From: Hymenopellis radicata
Taxonomy: Eukaryota > Basidiomycota > Agaricomycetes > Agaricales > Physalacriaceae
Length of the DNA: 64,000 nt
Reading direction: 5' to 3'
Assembly: GCA_015501595.1 (NCBI GenBank)
Contig: JADNRX010000219.1
Coordinates: forward strand, 1-64,000
The first letter of the stretch is position 1. Every line of letters begins with the position of its first letter. Shown here in pieces: positions 12,001 to 23,148 of this stretch. The translations under genes and the position numbers were made by a program. The notes beneath the pieces were generated by a model. That model was not told where the DNA came from, ran no database searches, and saw only the letters and a program-made list of their open reading frames with translations.

Positions 12001-12636
12001 GTGCAGCTGGCGCTGCCACAGCAAAGCCGTCCAGAATGTCGCCGAAAAAAGCTGGCAAGGTATGCTGTCATTACTTCCTCGTTACTAGCTGTTATTGATA
12101 TCATTACAGGCTCCCATTTACAATCGATTTGCGCGCCATTGGGTACCTAACACGGAACCGGAGGACATCAACGAGCTCGAGCTTTACCTTGCTGCTCCGC
12201 GGGAAGCTACGCCAAAGGGCGTCATTGCGTGGTGGATCGAGAAAAAAACTATTTATCCACGCTTGGCGCAGATGGCGCTCGACTACCACTCCATTCCAGG
12301 TAAGTTCTGTTGACAACGTGTTGTAATCGAATAACTAACGGTTATTTAGCTACTTCAGTCGCCGTCGAGCGTATCTTCAGCCGCGCTCGACGACTCATCA
12401 CTTGGGAACGCAACCGCCTGAGCTCGCAGAGCATCCGTGCACTTATGTGTGTCGGTGCCTGGAGTCTGATGGACCTCATCGATGAGAAGGATATTCTGGC
12501 AGTGACGTGCGAGGCGATTGTCCCGCCCAAGGACAAGTCTGCAGAGGAGGTGGAGCTGCCGGAGGATTTTGATGTAATTTATATAACGGACGACGAGGAG
12601 TCGGTTCATGATGATAGTATGGATTTCGATGTATAG
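9086..12636 (+). CDS. hAT-family transposase with BED-type zinc finger
   Basis: About eleven short introns separate exons that stay in frame throughout. The N-terminus (from MPASARED at 9086) is basic, then proline/alanine-rich and acidic. Near 9700-9900 is a BED-like finger (AFFGEAYVAHYDGRKAHVFPC, quoted in part, with C..C and H...C). The catalytic RNase H-like core follows: VAMDGWTSQNHGAYIAIT (near 10370), FTGDNASNND (near 10680) and CFAHTVNLIAKAF (near 10760). A Lys-rich insertion lies at 10810-10900, then VKTRWNSTFDM (near 11350). The hAT C-terminal dimerisation motif is ATSVAVERIFSRARRLIT near 12350-12410, followed by an acidic tail. DNA transposition is the known family role. The start is uncertain because an upstream in-frame ATG exists at 9032. 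No stop or frameshift was noticed. Confidence 0.9.
11135..11168 (+). repeat. Perfect hairpin in a transposase intron
   Basis: GTGTGTCAGACCCA, a 6-nt loop, then the exact complement TGGGTCTGACACAC. It lies in the longest intron (about 11101-11229, roughly 130 nt against about 50 for the others). It could shape splicing or be the scar of a small insertion; neither can be decided here. Confidence 0.75.
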
Positions 12637-15600
12637 TATACAAATAGATGGTCTATACGCTACTCTTTGGTGTGTGAGACCGTGGGCGAACCCATGGGTT
12701 TGTTAACCGTACAACCCGTACCCGTAAGGTACGGGTGTCAACCACGACGGGCACGGGTGTGGGTGTCACTCCCGACACCCGCGGATCCTCCCGCGCTATT
12801 CCTTATGGACGACGTCGCGGAGGTCTGCTTTTGTCACGAGAGGTGCGACTTTGGATTTATCTACTGCTCAATGGCGTCGTGCACGCGTCATCGCCCCAAC
12901 AGTGCGTATTTCCTTTTACTTCTGTTTGAATCTTACACTATTACAGACTCTCAGCCATCTCAGCGGTGCCGTGCACCCCTTTGACATCTCCTCTCCCTGT
13001 TCCCCGGATCCCTTGCTCTCCATGCGACACCACATACTGTTAGTCTGCACTAACGGATAGCGTTTGAAAGTCAGGTTAGGTTAGGTCTTTAGACCTTACC
13101 TACCGTGACCGTTGACCGCGCCCCGCAGGGGAAATTTTTTTTTGGCCTAACCGGTGACCGTAACCGCGGTCTGACCGTAACCGGCCCATAACTGCGGTCT
13201 TTAGACCAGTTAGTGACCGGTCTAACTGGTATACGGTCAGACCGGTCACTGACTGGTAATAACCGGTCATGACCGGTCTTCGACTGCAATAAAGGTATCC
13301 AGCAAGGCTTAACTTGAACTGACATCTTATAAGTGGTCACCTCAATGATCAGTGAGTATACCTAGGGTTTGCATAGCGAATTTTTTTCGTGCCTTGCGAG
13401 CATGCCTGTGCTCAATAGTACAGGCAGCATATCACAGTGCACGAGTTCCACCCCATACCTCCCGACGGTGCAACATCATTGACGATGCTGCACCACCGCA
13501 AGGTAGTGGGGGGTGAGAAAGGAATGGGAGAAAAGAATAGGTGGGAGAGAGAGAGGCAACACTGGTCGTCGTCGTCGTGACGGGGTTGTAGGGGTTGTGA
13601 TGCGGTGGCAGCATTCTCGTTGTGGTCGGGGCACCGTCAGTCACCGCTGTTCGAAACCGTGCACAGAGTCCAGACAGGTTACAAATGCACGAATAAGCCT
13701 AGAATACCAGATTAGAACAGTTTGAATCAAGGAAGAAACACGCACCATATAGGCTGGATGCGTCCGCGACGCCATCCAGCCCGACTCCCAAATCATCGCC
13801 TCTCTCCTGGAGGCGTACTCGCTCAGCGGGGTCGTCCTACGTCTCATGGCTGCTGGAAAGCCGTTCTCTCCCGAGTCGTTCATCTTTGGCTGCCCATTTG
13901 TGGGGCGTACGTGTCTATCCATGACCGTTGCTAGGGCGTCATGGCCGTAGCAACGGCCTTTCATGTCGTCCCAGCAGTCCAGCAGGTGCTTGAGGCCATT
14001 GTAGGACAACAGCACGGCAATCATCGAGATGTGAATGTGCTGCCTGCTGTAAGGGCTTACGCGGCTGCTAATCCGTGACAGCGGCGGGAACGTTGTCGTA
14101 AACGTTTCTTGACGCCCGCGGTACGAGACAGAGCGGCCTCAATATGAGGGCTTACGCATGCACAATGGCATTCAGACGAGGAAGAGCGACAACGGTGTCG
14201 CGCGTCGATGGTGGTGGTTGGCGAGAGAGAGAGACAACTCCGAACAGTGTTCGATCACTGTCCGGGTTGTTCGGATCGGGCATCCGATCGCGAACGGAAC
14301 GAGCTCATCAACGCTCGGGACAGTGACGACGCGCTCGGAGTCGTGAGTTAAGTGTCGGAATCCAATGCGGAAGGTGTATATTAAATATAGAGATACGAAA
14401 CTTGGTACTTCTACTGTACCTAGATATGGAACTGAGCATACGTAGATAGTATACCATTGACTTAGCTAGAGATCGCGCTCTCCAGCACGCTACACCACCA
14501 CAGACAGCCAGAATTTCTATCGCATATACACTACACAGTCCCTTATACTAATCTCTCCTACTCCCAAGGAACTCAAAAGGGACTCAACCGGTCAAATACA
14601 TTGTAGTTGCTTCAATGATTCACTGTACGTTACATTAGTATACTTATATCCGTCAACAGTGTCAAAAATTAGACCAAAAAATAAAATACTCTCAAATATG
14701 CTATGAACACATGCCACCAACTTCTAAGGCTTCAAACCTCTCCGTTGTCGTGCTAGAGCACGCTGAACCCGCCAAAAACAGCCCGGTCCGATCATCCGAA
14801 TGGTGATCGAGACGCTTTTTGGTGGTTGATCTCTCTTCTCAACCACCACCACCCCGCGACGCCTGGACGCCGACGACTCGACCATGGGACGCGGGTCTTC
14901 CAGGCGTCCTTCCACTGCAATCTATCACTTTTTCTCCCTTTTTTCGTGGATATGCGGGCTTCAAGGGCCCGGCGGCCCCGCAGGACGCGTAAGCCCTCGA
15001 ATGAGGCTGCAAATTTTTAACGACGATAATGGTGACCCCCGCGGGCTGGAGTATTCGTGAACTTGACGTCGCGCTGTCGGCTGCAGGTGGCGTCATCATG
15101 GTGCATATATTTTTCTTTTGTTTTCACATCGACTTATCGCACCCAGCACGACCGTCGACCAATCCTCTTCTTCAACCACGACGACCACCCAGAGCGCGCG
15201 ACGATTGTCGGCTCTGCTGCGCTGACGATTGTCAGGCAGGCTGTGGGGTGCATCTTCTGTCTTTGGCTTCGTGCCGGGCATCGCTGCTGTCTCCGCGACC
15301 AGGCAGAGGACCATGACTCCAGCATAGGATAACGACGACTCAAGACTCGAGAACGGATGGCCGCCATCCTGCATGCTCAACATGACGATGTGCCGACCTC
15401 TGGATGGCTCCCATTGCCCCACAATAGGGCTCAGATACACGCAAGGACCGTCGCTAGGGTGTCGTGGCCCTAGCAACAGCTGGGTATCAACGCGTAAGGC
15501 CCTCGAATGGGCAGCAGACGACGTAGGACGACTCCGACCGTGTTCACGGAGCCGACTTCAGGAGCAGAGGAGGTGGAAATTATGGCGGCATTTATGAATA

Positions 15601-15738
15601 TGGGTGCATGGCGCGTCTGCTGACGACGCCGTGCAATAGGTATGTTTTTCTTCTTTTCCACTACCACTCTTTTTCCACCACTATCACCATCCCCACCACC
15701 ATCACCTTCCCACCATCATCCTACTCTCAGTCCGCTAT

Positions 15739-15791
15739 CATGCACGGCTGAGCGTCCCCGTGCCATTGCCCGGGGATGCTCATCGTGCATG
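15739..15791. repeat. Hairpin module, copy 2
   Basis: Same 53-nt palindrome as at 2636-2688, preceded by a CCACCATCA-rich tract and CTCAGTCCG. It lies about 510 bp from the right end of the 13058-16299 element. Confidence 0.8.
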
Positions 15792-15975
15792 AATGGATTC
15801 GCAGAGGTCGCGGTTCGCAGAACTCGTATGAACACGAGTTTTGAGAAGTGCAGTACTTGCTTGATCTTGCGCCACATATTGCAGAGTGAGTATACCGTAG
15901 TCACATCAGTATTTTTGTGAGACCATATTATTTGAGCAAGGTGTCGTGTAGTGTACGAATTGAAAATGAATATGA

Positions 15976-16058
15976 CCTTTTGGCACAACGGAAAAATTGG
16001 CTGACATACCTGCGTATGAATGGTCGGACTCCACGGGTTCAATTCCCATGGGGTCCAT
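15976..16058 (+). pseudogene. tRNA-like sequence, degenerate
   Basis: TGGCACAACGG resembles an A box and GGGTTCAATTCCC a B box / T-arm. It is followed by GGGGTCCA and a TTTT run as in a tRNA 3' end. The 5' acceptor strand pairs poorly and no clear anticodon stem was found. It may be a tRNA relic or the head of an old SINE inside the hAT. Confidence 0.28.
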
Positions 16059-16331
16059 TTTGTCCAGGATGACCGGTTAGCACCGGTTAGGGCAGTCAAT
16101 AACCGGTCTGACCGTGACTCCGGTTTGACCGAGTCTGTTCGGTTATTAGCAGTTATTGTATTTCCTCTTTTTGTGAGACTGTTGACTGTGACCGGTCAGT
16201 GACTGTAACCGTGGTCACTTACTATAGTGGTTATGTGTGGTTAGGTCAGGTCTGGTCAGCGGTCTTTTAGCGGTTATGAGACCTGACTTTCAAACGCTAC
16301 TAACGGATATGTGTGTGTCCTCGGAATGCAT

Positions 16332-16383
16332 CATGCACGTCGATTTACCCCGCGCAATTGCTCGGGGGTCGTCGACGGGCATG
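16332..16383. repeat. Hairpin module, copy 3 (diverged)
   Basis: CATGCAC, an inner CCCCGCGCAATTGCTCGGGG core and a closing GGGCATG. It is more degraded than the other copies. It lies about 190 bp from the right end of the 7991-16574 element. Confidence 0.65.
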
Positions 16384-16734
16384 AAAAAACATATGGACTT
16401 TTGGCAAGTACTTGGCCACCCGTACTTGCCAAGTACTTGTCATTTAGGCAAGTACTTGCTAAGTACTTGACCCGCGGGTCAAGTACTTGCGGGTGGCAAG
16501 TCCGGGTTTTCGGAGGCAAGTATCTGCCGGACGGGTGTCGGGTGCACCCGGGTAGACACTCGTGCCTTGCTCTAGACCTTCCCACGCCCGATAAGCAATC
16601 GGAGGCATTTTCCGGTATCCGATAAGGAAATTCGGAGGCCTTGTGACCTGTGATGTGAACTTACGGTCGAAATAGGACAGTATTTAGCTTAGCATTTGAC
16701 TATCTGTTTAGCAGCAGCTTTTATTTGCCCCCTG

Positions 16735-17819
16735 TAGAGACCTCAACGAGTCAGATCCTGGGTCTGACTCGCGATCCGTGAGGCGAGTACTCGAGGCCAA
16801 GAGCCTCGATCCGCGATCCGCGTCTGACTCGACCCGCGTTGACTCGCGAGTCAAACGAGTCGAGTACTCGCGAGGTTGGCGGTACTCGCGCACGATCCGG
16901 GTCATTGACGGATCATGCGGATCATCCCCCCAAAACGCACCCAAAGTCATTCATGCGCGTCGAGTGTCCCCGTGCAATGGCCCGGGGACACTCAGCCATG
17001 CATGAGTACGGACTGAGGGTGGTAATGGTGGGGGTGATGGGGTGAGTGATGGTGGGAGTGATGGTGGTAGTGATGGTGGAGTGCTGGTGGTGGTGTGGGG
17101 GTGAATGCAAGAAGGAAAACAAACTCACCATGACACTGTTCTCGTCTGGCTTCGCCATCCCGCTGCACCATCGCCCCGTCATCTTGTCGTGAGTGTAGTC
17201 ATTGACGCGTCATCGTGGACACGTCGTTGGTATCCGCGTCGGTGGCGGCCAGCGTCGTCGCAATGTCGTCGTCCGTCGTCCGCGGTCCAGTCGTCGTTGT
17301 CGTCCTCCTCTGCTGCTGTCGCAGAGACAGCAGCAGCAGGCTCGGCACGGTGCCAAGCCAAAGATCCGCCACCCGGCATGCAGCCAAGGTGGAAACACAT
17401 ACCCCAAAGGCCGCCTGACAATCGTCAGAGCGGCAGAGGCGACAATCGTCGCACTCTGGGTGGTGGTAGTGATAGTGAGAAGCAAGCAAAACGACCCGAT
17501 CGCACGCTTACGCGGCCTATCGGCGTCTGCCGGATCGTGGGAATTCCCCAAAAAATAACGTGAACATCTCGTTTGGGCGACACAAGAGCCCATTTAAGTT
17601 ACAAAAAATTTGTAAATATAGCTTAAATATATATCTATATAATTGCGAGTCAAACCGAGTACTCGCGACGAGTACTCGTGCCTCCAAGGCTGTACTCGTG
17701 ATCCTTCTCTGATCCGACCCGTTATCGATCCGCGGATCAAACGGGTCGAGTAGCCGAGACCCCCGGCCGGATCGAGTACCCGAGTATCCGCGTGATCCGG
17801 AAACTCGTTGAGGTCTCTA
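16735..17819. mobile_element. Non-autonomous hAT, TAGAGACC family, copy 1
   Basis: Ends TAGAGACCTCAACGAGT inverted, with a perfect 8-bp duplication GCCCCCTG (16727-16734 and 17820-17827). It sits in the right terminal arm of the CACTA-like shell. Subterminal DNA is a dense array of ACTCG/CGAGT and GATCCG motifs. There is no transposase. A second copy in reverse orientation lies at 23149-24250. Confidence 0.9.
16952..17004. repeat. Hairpin module, copy 4
   Basis: The 53-nt palindrome followed by GGACTGAGGGT and long GGTGGT/GATGGT repeats. It lies 217 bp from the left end of the element at 16735-17819, and copy 5 has the same distance from its own end. Confidence 0.8.
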
Positions 17820-17837
17820 GCCCCCTGCGAAGTGTAG

Positions 17838-19974
17838 TCTCGATGCGGAAGGAGTGCACTGTGTGCACACTAGGTGAAGGTTCCGAGTTGAAGTCGGTCC
17901 ACTCGGTTGTAAGCTGCTGATCGGCGACTGCCGGACCGTACTGGCAGGCGTCTACTTTCTTGAATTTGCACCGCCTTGTCAATGACAATGACATGGTCCA
18001 CCTGGACTAGCTTGTTTCTAGGCGGAAAAATCCCAGTCGTTAATATCGTCAGTATCTTCACTGTATCGAAGAGCTACAATCCGTCCTGACCTCCTAACTA
18101 TGCAGCAAAACTGCCCCTCGGCGAAACCGGATAGACAAGAAGTCCATCTATGATATTACTAGCATGTCGTACGTTTCATTGGACCTGCCATGACAGGAAG
18201 GCTCTGATCTGCGGAAAGCATTCTTCCCGGAATCAATGAGCCTTTAACGGTCCACACACGCGATGCCTTGAAACCATGTAACTTGCTCCCGATCAGTAAT
18301 GGAGAAGATACCCAATCGCCTCGATTCCATGATGCCGTCCATCACGCTAGGCTCAGCGCGATACATAAACCTAGCCCGCTCTTTGTCTCCTAGCTTCCAT
18401 TTGCCTTCAAGTGCACTATGGTTTCCATCGACAGTCGCTCTGCGTACTCTATCATCACTCCCCGCTCAGAGCACTTACATTTCTCTGGAGAAGATATACT
18501 TTTTCTCGTTGTTCTGATACGTGGGTCACCATTATACGTCTGCTGCGCTGCTGCTGACATTGTCTGATTGTAGTTGGTGTCTTACTCTTCTGCACAAGCA
18601 TGGCTCTCTTATTGCCGTTTGCAATAAACCTGGCGGCACCTGCCTTTTTCGATTACGCAGTGATTGTGTGTAATTTTGTGTCCGAATTATATATCATGTT
18701 CTAGCCCACCTTTGCATGTCGTTCTTCGCGTTTTCTGACTCAGTTTTCGACGTAGAATACGAAAAAATTGTCCATTTGAGTGTGCAATTAGGTGTTCTCA
18801 TACTACGCTCTTGAGCCTGATCAGTGCCGTGCAGGCAGTATAGTAGTGAATAGTACCTGTATTTTTAGGCCATTTATACTCGAACACATTTGAATACATC
18901 TATAAATAAGACTCAGGAAGTTTCAGAGTGAACGGACATCGCACGGGTATACAATCCATTGGTGAAGAAGAAGCTATGGTAGCTACCGATCACAGCAACA
19001 GGTATTAGGACTTGCTTCATTCCTCCTGCCTGAGCACACAGAAGTATTAGTACAAGGACACTCGTTGTCACCTGCTAGACCCTCCGGAGCCTTCCAGCTT
19101 GCAGTGGGGACTCGCAATGCTTGGCTGTAGAGAGGTATCAAGGCTTCCTCAGAACTCACTCTACAGCCTTCCCCTTGGTAGAGCCCTTGGTCTATAGACC
19201 GGTATTCAACCTACATCGAGGCTTCTCAGTCAAATTGAGGTGTGCAATGTCTGGCACTGCTAAATTCTAATACTGAGGCAGGAGACATCTTCCGGTCCAT
19301 TCTGGATAACTCCGATAAGGTGCCACACACGTTATTCACTCACCCACCACTGTGGCGGCCCAAGGAAGAGGGAGAACCATTTAATGAATGTACGAAATAG
19401 TATTCGAAGCTGAATGACTTCTTAACACACCCTTAATTCATTGCGATACTGCCCGCACCGCGGAAGTAAGCCTAGAGGAATAATAAGAGAACATGGACTC
19501 GGATGCTCAAATGGACAATTTTCTCGGGATCTACATCAAAAACTGAGTCAATACACATCAAAAACTGAGTCAATACACGCGAAGAACGACATGCAAAGGT
19601 GGGCTAGAACACAATATATAATTCGGACACAAAATCACGCACAATCACTGCATGATCGAAAAAGGCAGGTGCCGCCAGGTTTATTGCAAACGGCAATAAT
19701 TGCATATATCTTGCATAGATTGAGGCCCGTCGAATCGTTAGAGCCTCTCAATGTCTACATCGTATTGAACGATGACCTAGAGCGCATCCTGCTTCAATCC
19801 TGCCCTCCAAAGCTTGACTCGCCCTTCAAGGTACTGTCTTTCTCCAAGGATTCTGTGAGCATCGGTCTCATCGATATTTCAGACCAACGCAACAGAGGCG
19901 CGTTGCCATACACTACGCCACTCAGACATTCTGTATCTCCTTACTTACAAGCGACGTTCAGCTCGCCCAGTTAA
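17838..19974 (+). pseudogene. TM4': broken copy of small membrane protein gene TM4
   Basis: Conserved blocks against TM4 (61494-62450, minus) run collinearly. They include an upstream segment with CT.CTLGEGSELKSV near 17855-17900, GACATGACAGG-type sequence near 18190, SAIHKPSPLF near 18360, and the pre-membrane exon ending DILFLVVLI (near 18525). A phase-1 intron follows, then GVLLFCTSMALL (to 18610). There a 1,085-bp TA element interrupts the helix codons. The gene resumes at 19697 with IAYILHRLRPVESLEPLNVYIV and NDDLERI, then a C-terminal tail longer than in TM4 (to 19974). In-frame stops occur in the first part, so this copy is dead. The CACTA-like nest separates it from its 5' end near 7500. 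Confidence 0.75.
18612..19696. mobile_element. TA-flanked element with long inverted repeats
   Basis: Inverted ends of about 140 bp begin TTGCCGTTTGCAATAAACCT and are flanked by TA (18610-18611, 19697-19698). Comparison with TM4 shows that it sits exactly in the codons of the membrane helix. The interior (about 800 bp) holds no recognised transposase. TA target and long TIRs fit a Tc1/mariner-type non-autonomous element (inference). Confidence 0.82.
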
Positions 19975-20270
19975 CGTTCACGTACACGAATATAAAGTTT
20001 TTGTTCATGGTGCACCGATCAATTCAAGCCAGCTCTGTAGTAGTAGCTTGTTAATTTCTTTTTCGAAACAAACCATCCAGTGCTGTTTTTGGTTTAACAA
20101 ACACGTATCGGCACGGTATTGATATTGGTCTAGAAATAGCTGACGCCACAAGTCTCTAAATCAGCATTTGTGCGCGTGGACCGGTGTAAGCGCTTAGCTC
20201 TGAAGTTAGCTGTTCAGAGAGCAGCTGTCAAGAGCTTCTTGTCTCAACAGCTTCCTAATGACAAGGGAGA

Positions 20271-20544
20271 TGTGAGATGGATACGATATTTGTCGAGGAG
20301 GCGGGGACTGCTGGGGCGGGCTGAACTACATTATACTACGAAAATACAAGCTTTTATACAACAACGAGACCACGAACACGGTAAGTACGCGAAGAGGTGA
20401 ACTAAACAAGTGAGAGCCATTGGTAAGCAATTGAGTCCATATATAGATAGTGGATCACAGAGTGACTTCGTGGATCCACGAGAAAAGGCGTGTCACGTCG
20501 ACGCGCCGAGCGGTCCTGCGATCCAGACGGCTTGACTTCCAACA
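20271..20544 (-). repeat. Copia 3' LTR
   Basis: 274 bp, from TGTGAGATGG to CTTCCAACA on the plus strand (TGTTGG...CACA on the coding strand). Nearly identical to the right LTR once the MITE there is removed. Confidence 0.9.
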
Positions 20545-20633
20545 CTCCCCCTCAAGCCGTGAAGTCTTTTGATGCGATCTCGGTCGCTTTTGTGATGTCG
20601 GCGTCCTTGCCGTTTTGAGTGTGTCGTCGGGTG

Positions 20634-21895
20634 TCAGTACCATTTCGGGTACCCATCGTGACATGCACCATCGTGCTCCGTGCGTTGGCAATGGTGGCAG
20701 TGGGTGTTGTGCGTGTTCGTCATGATGATGGTGGGAGGTGTGTGCGTGCCGATATCTGGAGTTACCAAAATAGTACCTGCGCTGATCGCGGGATCAATAA
20801 ACCTTTTTCTTCCCGCCTTCTTCTTCCTCTCGCTCTGCAGCGGGCTCTCCTTCAATCCTGCGCCTTTCTCCACCCCAAGAACAATGTCTCCGGTGCCGGT
20901 GGTGACTCTGCGTCGCTTTGGGAGGTAGACTCTGCATCTGCTGTCTTCCGCGTCTCCGGCCAAATGATTGCCTCGAGCGCGCCTCTTGCGCTGATACTCG
21001 TCGCACTCAACGTCGCCGCTCTCGCTTCCAGCGTCCGCCACGAAAACTGCAACGTGGTCCTCGCTCTGCGCAGCGTGCGTCTCGGTAGATGAATGGATGG
21101 GTGGAATAATTGGTGGGTCTCCACCGTTCTTGTCATTGCTGAGCCATACGTGCTCATTGCCAAAATAGACGCCGAATCCCTCTAGCTCGGGTGACTCGGC
21201 TCTCGTGAAGTCAGTCCAGTGGGCATCCGCCTCGACTGGCACTGCTGCTGTCGCGCTCAATGGCGCGCGGTCTTGAACATGCAGGAGCGACGCGACGCCC
21301 TGGCTGGCAGCGTCCTTCTCAATCTGCGAGCGAAGTCCCACTTCCTCGCCATGGTCTCCCTCCTGCAGCACTCCCAGTACCACCGAAGTATCCTGCAATC
21401 CTCCCGACGTCTCTGGCACCCAATCTATGCCCGTCTCGACCCCGACAAGGCTATCATCAGCCTCATCCTTCCAATCATCGAACTCGGTGCAGTCGTTGGC
21501 GTACCACACGCCGTCGCTGTCGTCAAATGCGCCGCGAGCTTCCTCAGCCTCACGGTCCTTCGGCCCTTGACCTTCCTTTCCACCGCCCTTTGCCCAACAA
21601 TCCTTCTTCATGTGGCCGCGCTTGCCACAGTTAAAGCACTCAACGCCGCCCTTCCTTTCATCTTTCTTTTCCTCCTTTCGCCCACAGACGTGACAGCAAT
21701 GGAACGCCGCCTCCTTCGCTTCCTTCGGCGGCTCGCGAAGACTTCGTCTGTCAGCCTCGTCGCTGATGCCACGGATGTACGTGTCGACACTGAGCGGTGT
21801 CGCGAGGAGAGTCGATGCTGCTGTCAACGCAGCAAGATACGGGTCGAACGACATGGGAAGTGAGCTGAGGAGGATCGCGACAAAATTGTCATCAG
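20634..21895 (-). pseudogene. Copia Gag, C-terminal part with zinc knuckle
   Basis: After PDDNFVAILLSSLPMSFDPY the frame runs 406 codons from the first Met. It contains CC..C near residue 53, then a CCHC zinc knuckle CFNCGKRGHMKKDCW near residue 74, then a long acidic and serine-rich region ending close to the 3' LTR. The knuckle binds the element RNA in this family. No pol domain follows. It is separated from the N-terminal half (27317-27905) by a transposon, so no full Gag can be made. The long open C-terminal part beyond the knuckle is unusual, because a polyprotein would normally carry protease and integrase there. Confidence 0.8.
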
Positions 21896-23148
21896 GAAAA
21901 AGGTTACTGGCCTTGAGATCCTATGGTCAACTCTGGGACCCCCGGACCCCGGTTGTCTTGAGCAAGCTAAGTTATGGAGGCTGCCAAGTTAACTTTGGAG
22001 AAGGTTCGGCGGGAACCTTTCTCTCAAGTTACCTCAACCAAGATGCAAGCTAGCTCTAGCAATCTGCAAGTTCCCTCACCCTACAGCAAAGGCCGCTTTA
22101 CCATCACAAAGGTAACTCATCTCATTGTCAAGCACATTCAAAGCATTGATGGAAAAGCAGTAGCAAAGGGCAAAATCCATTGTGAGCTACTTTGGATACA
22201 CTTGTTCACAAATCACAGTATACTACAGGTAAATATATGAACTACGGGAGGTGGCATCTCAACAGGATAACCGAATCATCCTAATCAGTTGTGGTTGTCC
22301 TCACATCAAGAGGTCACCACCACCATCGTCAAACATTTAGTATGCTATCATCATCGTTGAGTGAGGTTATCATGTTGTCGGTGTCGGCACCCCAGGCGCG
22401 CTCATTCCCAACTAAAATGTAGTTGTTAATGGCAATCACACGTTACGAGCCTGGAACATACCTCGACAGCAGAACCAAGACTAATCACGGACAAAGGGCC
22501 CAGCTCGTCATCCTCAACGTTCCTTTCCCTCGCCACCGTCGTTCGTTGGGGTTTCTCGTCCCTGTTTGTGGTGGTCCTCGTCCTCGTGTGTGGTGGTCCT
22601 CGTCCTCGTTTGTGGTGGTTCCACTGGTCGTTCGTAGTCGTCTTCGTCTACGTCGCAGTCCTCATCCGTCGTGATTGTGGTTCAAAGTCGTAGCGGTGAT
22701 GGTCGTCGTAACGGCGATAGTGTGGCAGGAGAGTGAGGCAGCAATTGTGGTCATCACGCCGATGAGACTCGAGGTAACAGTCGTCGGCATTGACATCGAG
22801 ATTCCAGGTAACGGGTCGGCGTCGAGGGCTCGAGGTAACAGTTGTGGACGTCGTTGTCGTGGTCGGCGTCGAGGCTAAAGGTAACAGTCGGCCCGTCGTC
22901 GTCGTCGAAGCTCAAGCCAAGAGGCATAGCCGTCGATGTTGAGGAGATAGTTATTGTTCGTGTGCACTTGGTATCGTCGGCCTAGTGGCTCAGCGTTAGG
23001 AAGGAGATGGTGGTAGCAAGACAAGGTGAACACGCACCCTTACTCAAACAAAACCCAACAGACACGTGATACCTACGTCGCCCCATTGCGCGATGGACTT
23101 GAGGAATTTCCGGGGGAAGATGGGATGCAGACGGTGGTCAAGATGATG

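Larger units (their letters stand above)
8789..12805. mobile_element. Autonomous hAT transposon, apparently intact
   Basis: Ends TAAGGAATAGCGCGGG in inverted orientation, flanked by a perfect 8-bp duplication TGGACGAC (8781-8788 and 12806-12813). Subterminal CACCCGTG/ACGGGT repeats extend about 120 bp inward on each side. One transposase gene occupies 9086-12636. Perfect duplication, matching TIRs and open exons all suggest recent, possibly present activity. It is the likely source of transposase for the Pack-hAT at 2464-7097, which has the same ends. Confidence 0.92.
13058..16299. mobile_element. Non-autonomous hAT, 3.2 kb
   Basis: Ends TAGCGTTTGAAAGTCAGGT in inverted orientation with a perfect 8-bp duplication CTAACGGA (13050-13057 and 16300-16307). 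Subterminal DNA consists of GACCGGT/ACCGGTC repeats (13090-13280 and 16065-16270). No transposase was recognised. Some interior segments look coding (for example 13752-13900 on the plus strand: QIIASLLEAYSLSGVVL, GKPFSPESFIFGCPFVG) but match no family I know; they may be captured exons. 14220-14340 is closely similar, inverted, to 25500-25620 in another element. Confidence 0.85.
7991..16574. mobile_element. Large non-autonomous hAT-like element hosting two further hATs
   Basis: It begins TAGAGCAAGGCACGAGTG and ends with the inverse at 16574. The right flank is GACCTTCC. On the left GACCTTC ends seven bases before the terminus, so the duplication is slightly disturbed. Subterminal DNA on both sides is full of CAAGTACTTG motifs, the likely transposase-binding repeats. 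Its own backbone is only 7991-8788, 12814-13057 and 16308-16574, about 1.3 kb, with no recognisable transposase. The TIR resembles that of the two MITEs in the gypsy element (TAGAGCATGCCACGAGT). Confidence 0.8.
7934..16680. mobile_element. TA-flanked MITE, copy B, split by a large hAT
   Basis: Left half 7934-7984 and right half 16575-16680 together reproduce copy A (157-305), with TA at 7932-7933 and 16681-16682. The split lies in GACCTTC, where the element at 7991-16574 inserted. Reassembled length is about 150 bp. Confidence 0.85.
7633..17834. mobile_element. CACTA-like non-autonomous element, outer shell of a nest
   Basis: Inverted ends of about 55 bp begin CACTTCGCAGGGGGCAAATA at 7633 and end with the inverse at 17834. 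A 3-bp TAG lies on both sides (7630-7632, 17835-17837). CACT- ends and a 3-bp duplication fit the CACTA/EnSpm superfamily (inference; no transposase is present). Without its guests the element would be only about 0.35 kb: two TIR arms plus an inner 232-bp palindromic MITE. All other DNA in the interval is inserted elements. It interrupts the TM4' gene of the left duplication arm. Confidence 0.68.

Noticed and set aside
22540..22900. CRISPR-like or satellite array
   Set aside because: The GTCCTCGTC repeats are irregular low-complexity sequence without fixed unit length, in a fungal transposon.
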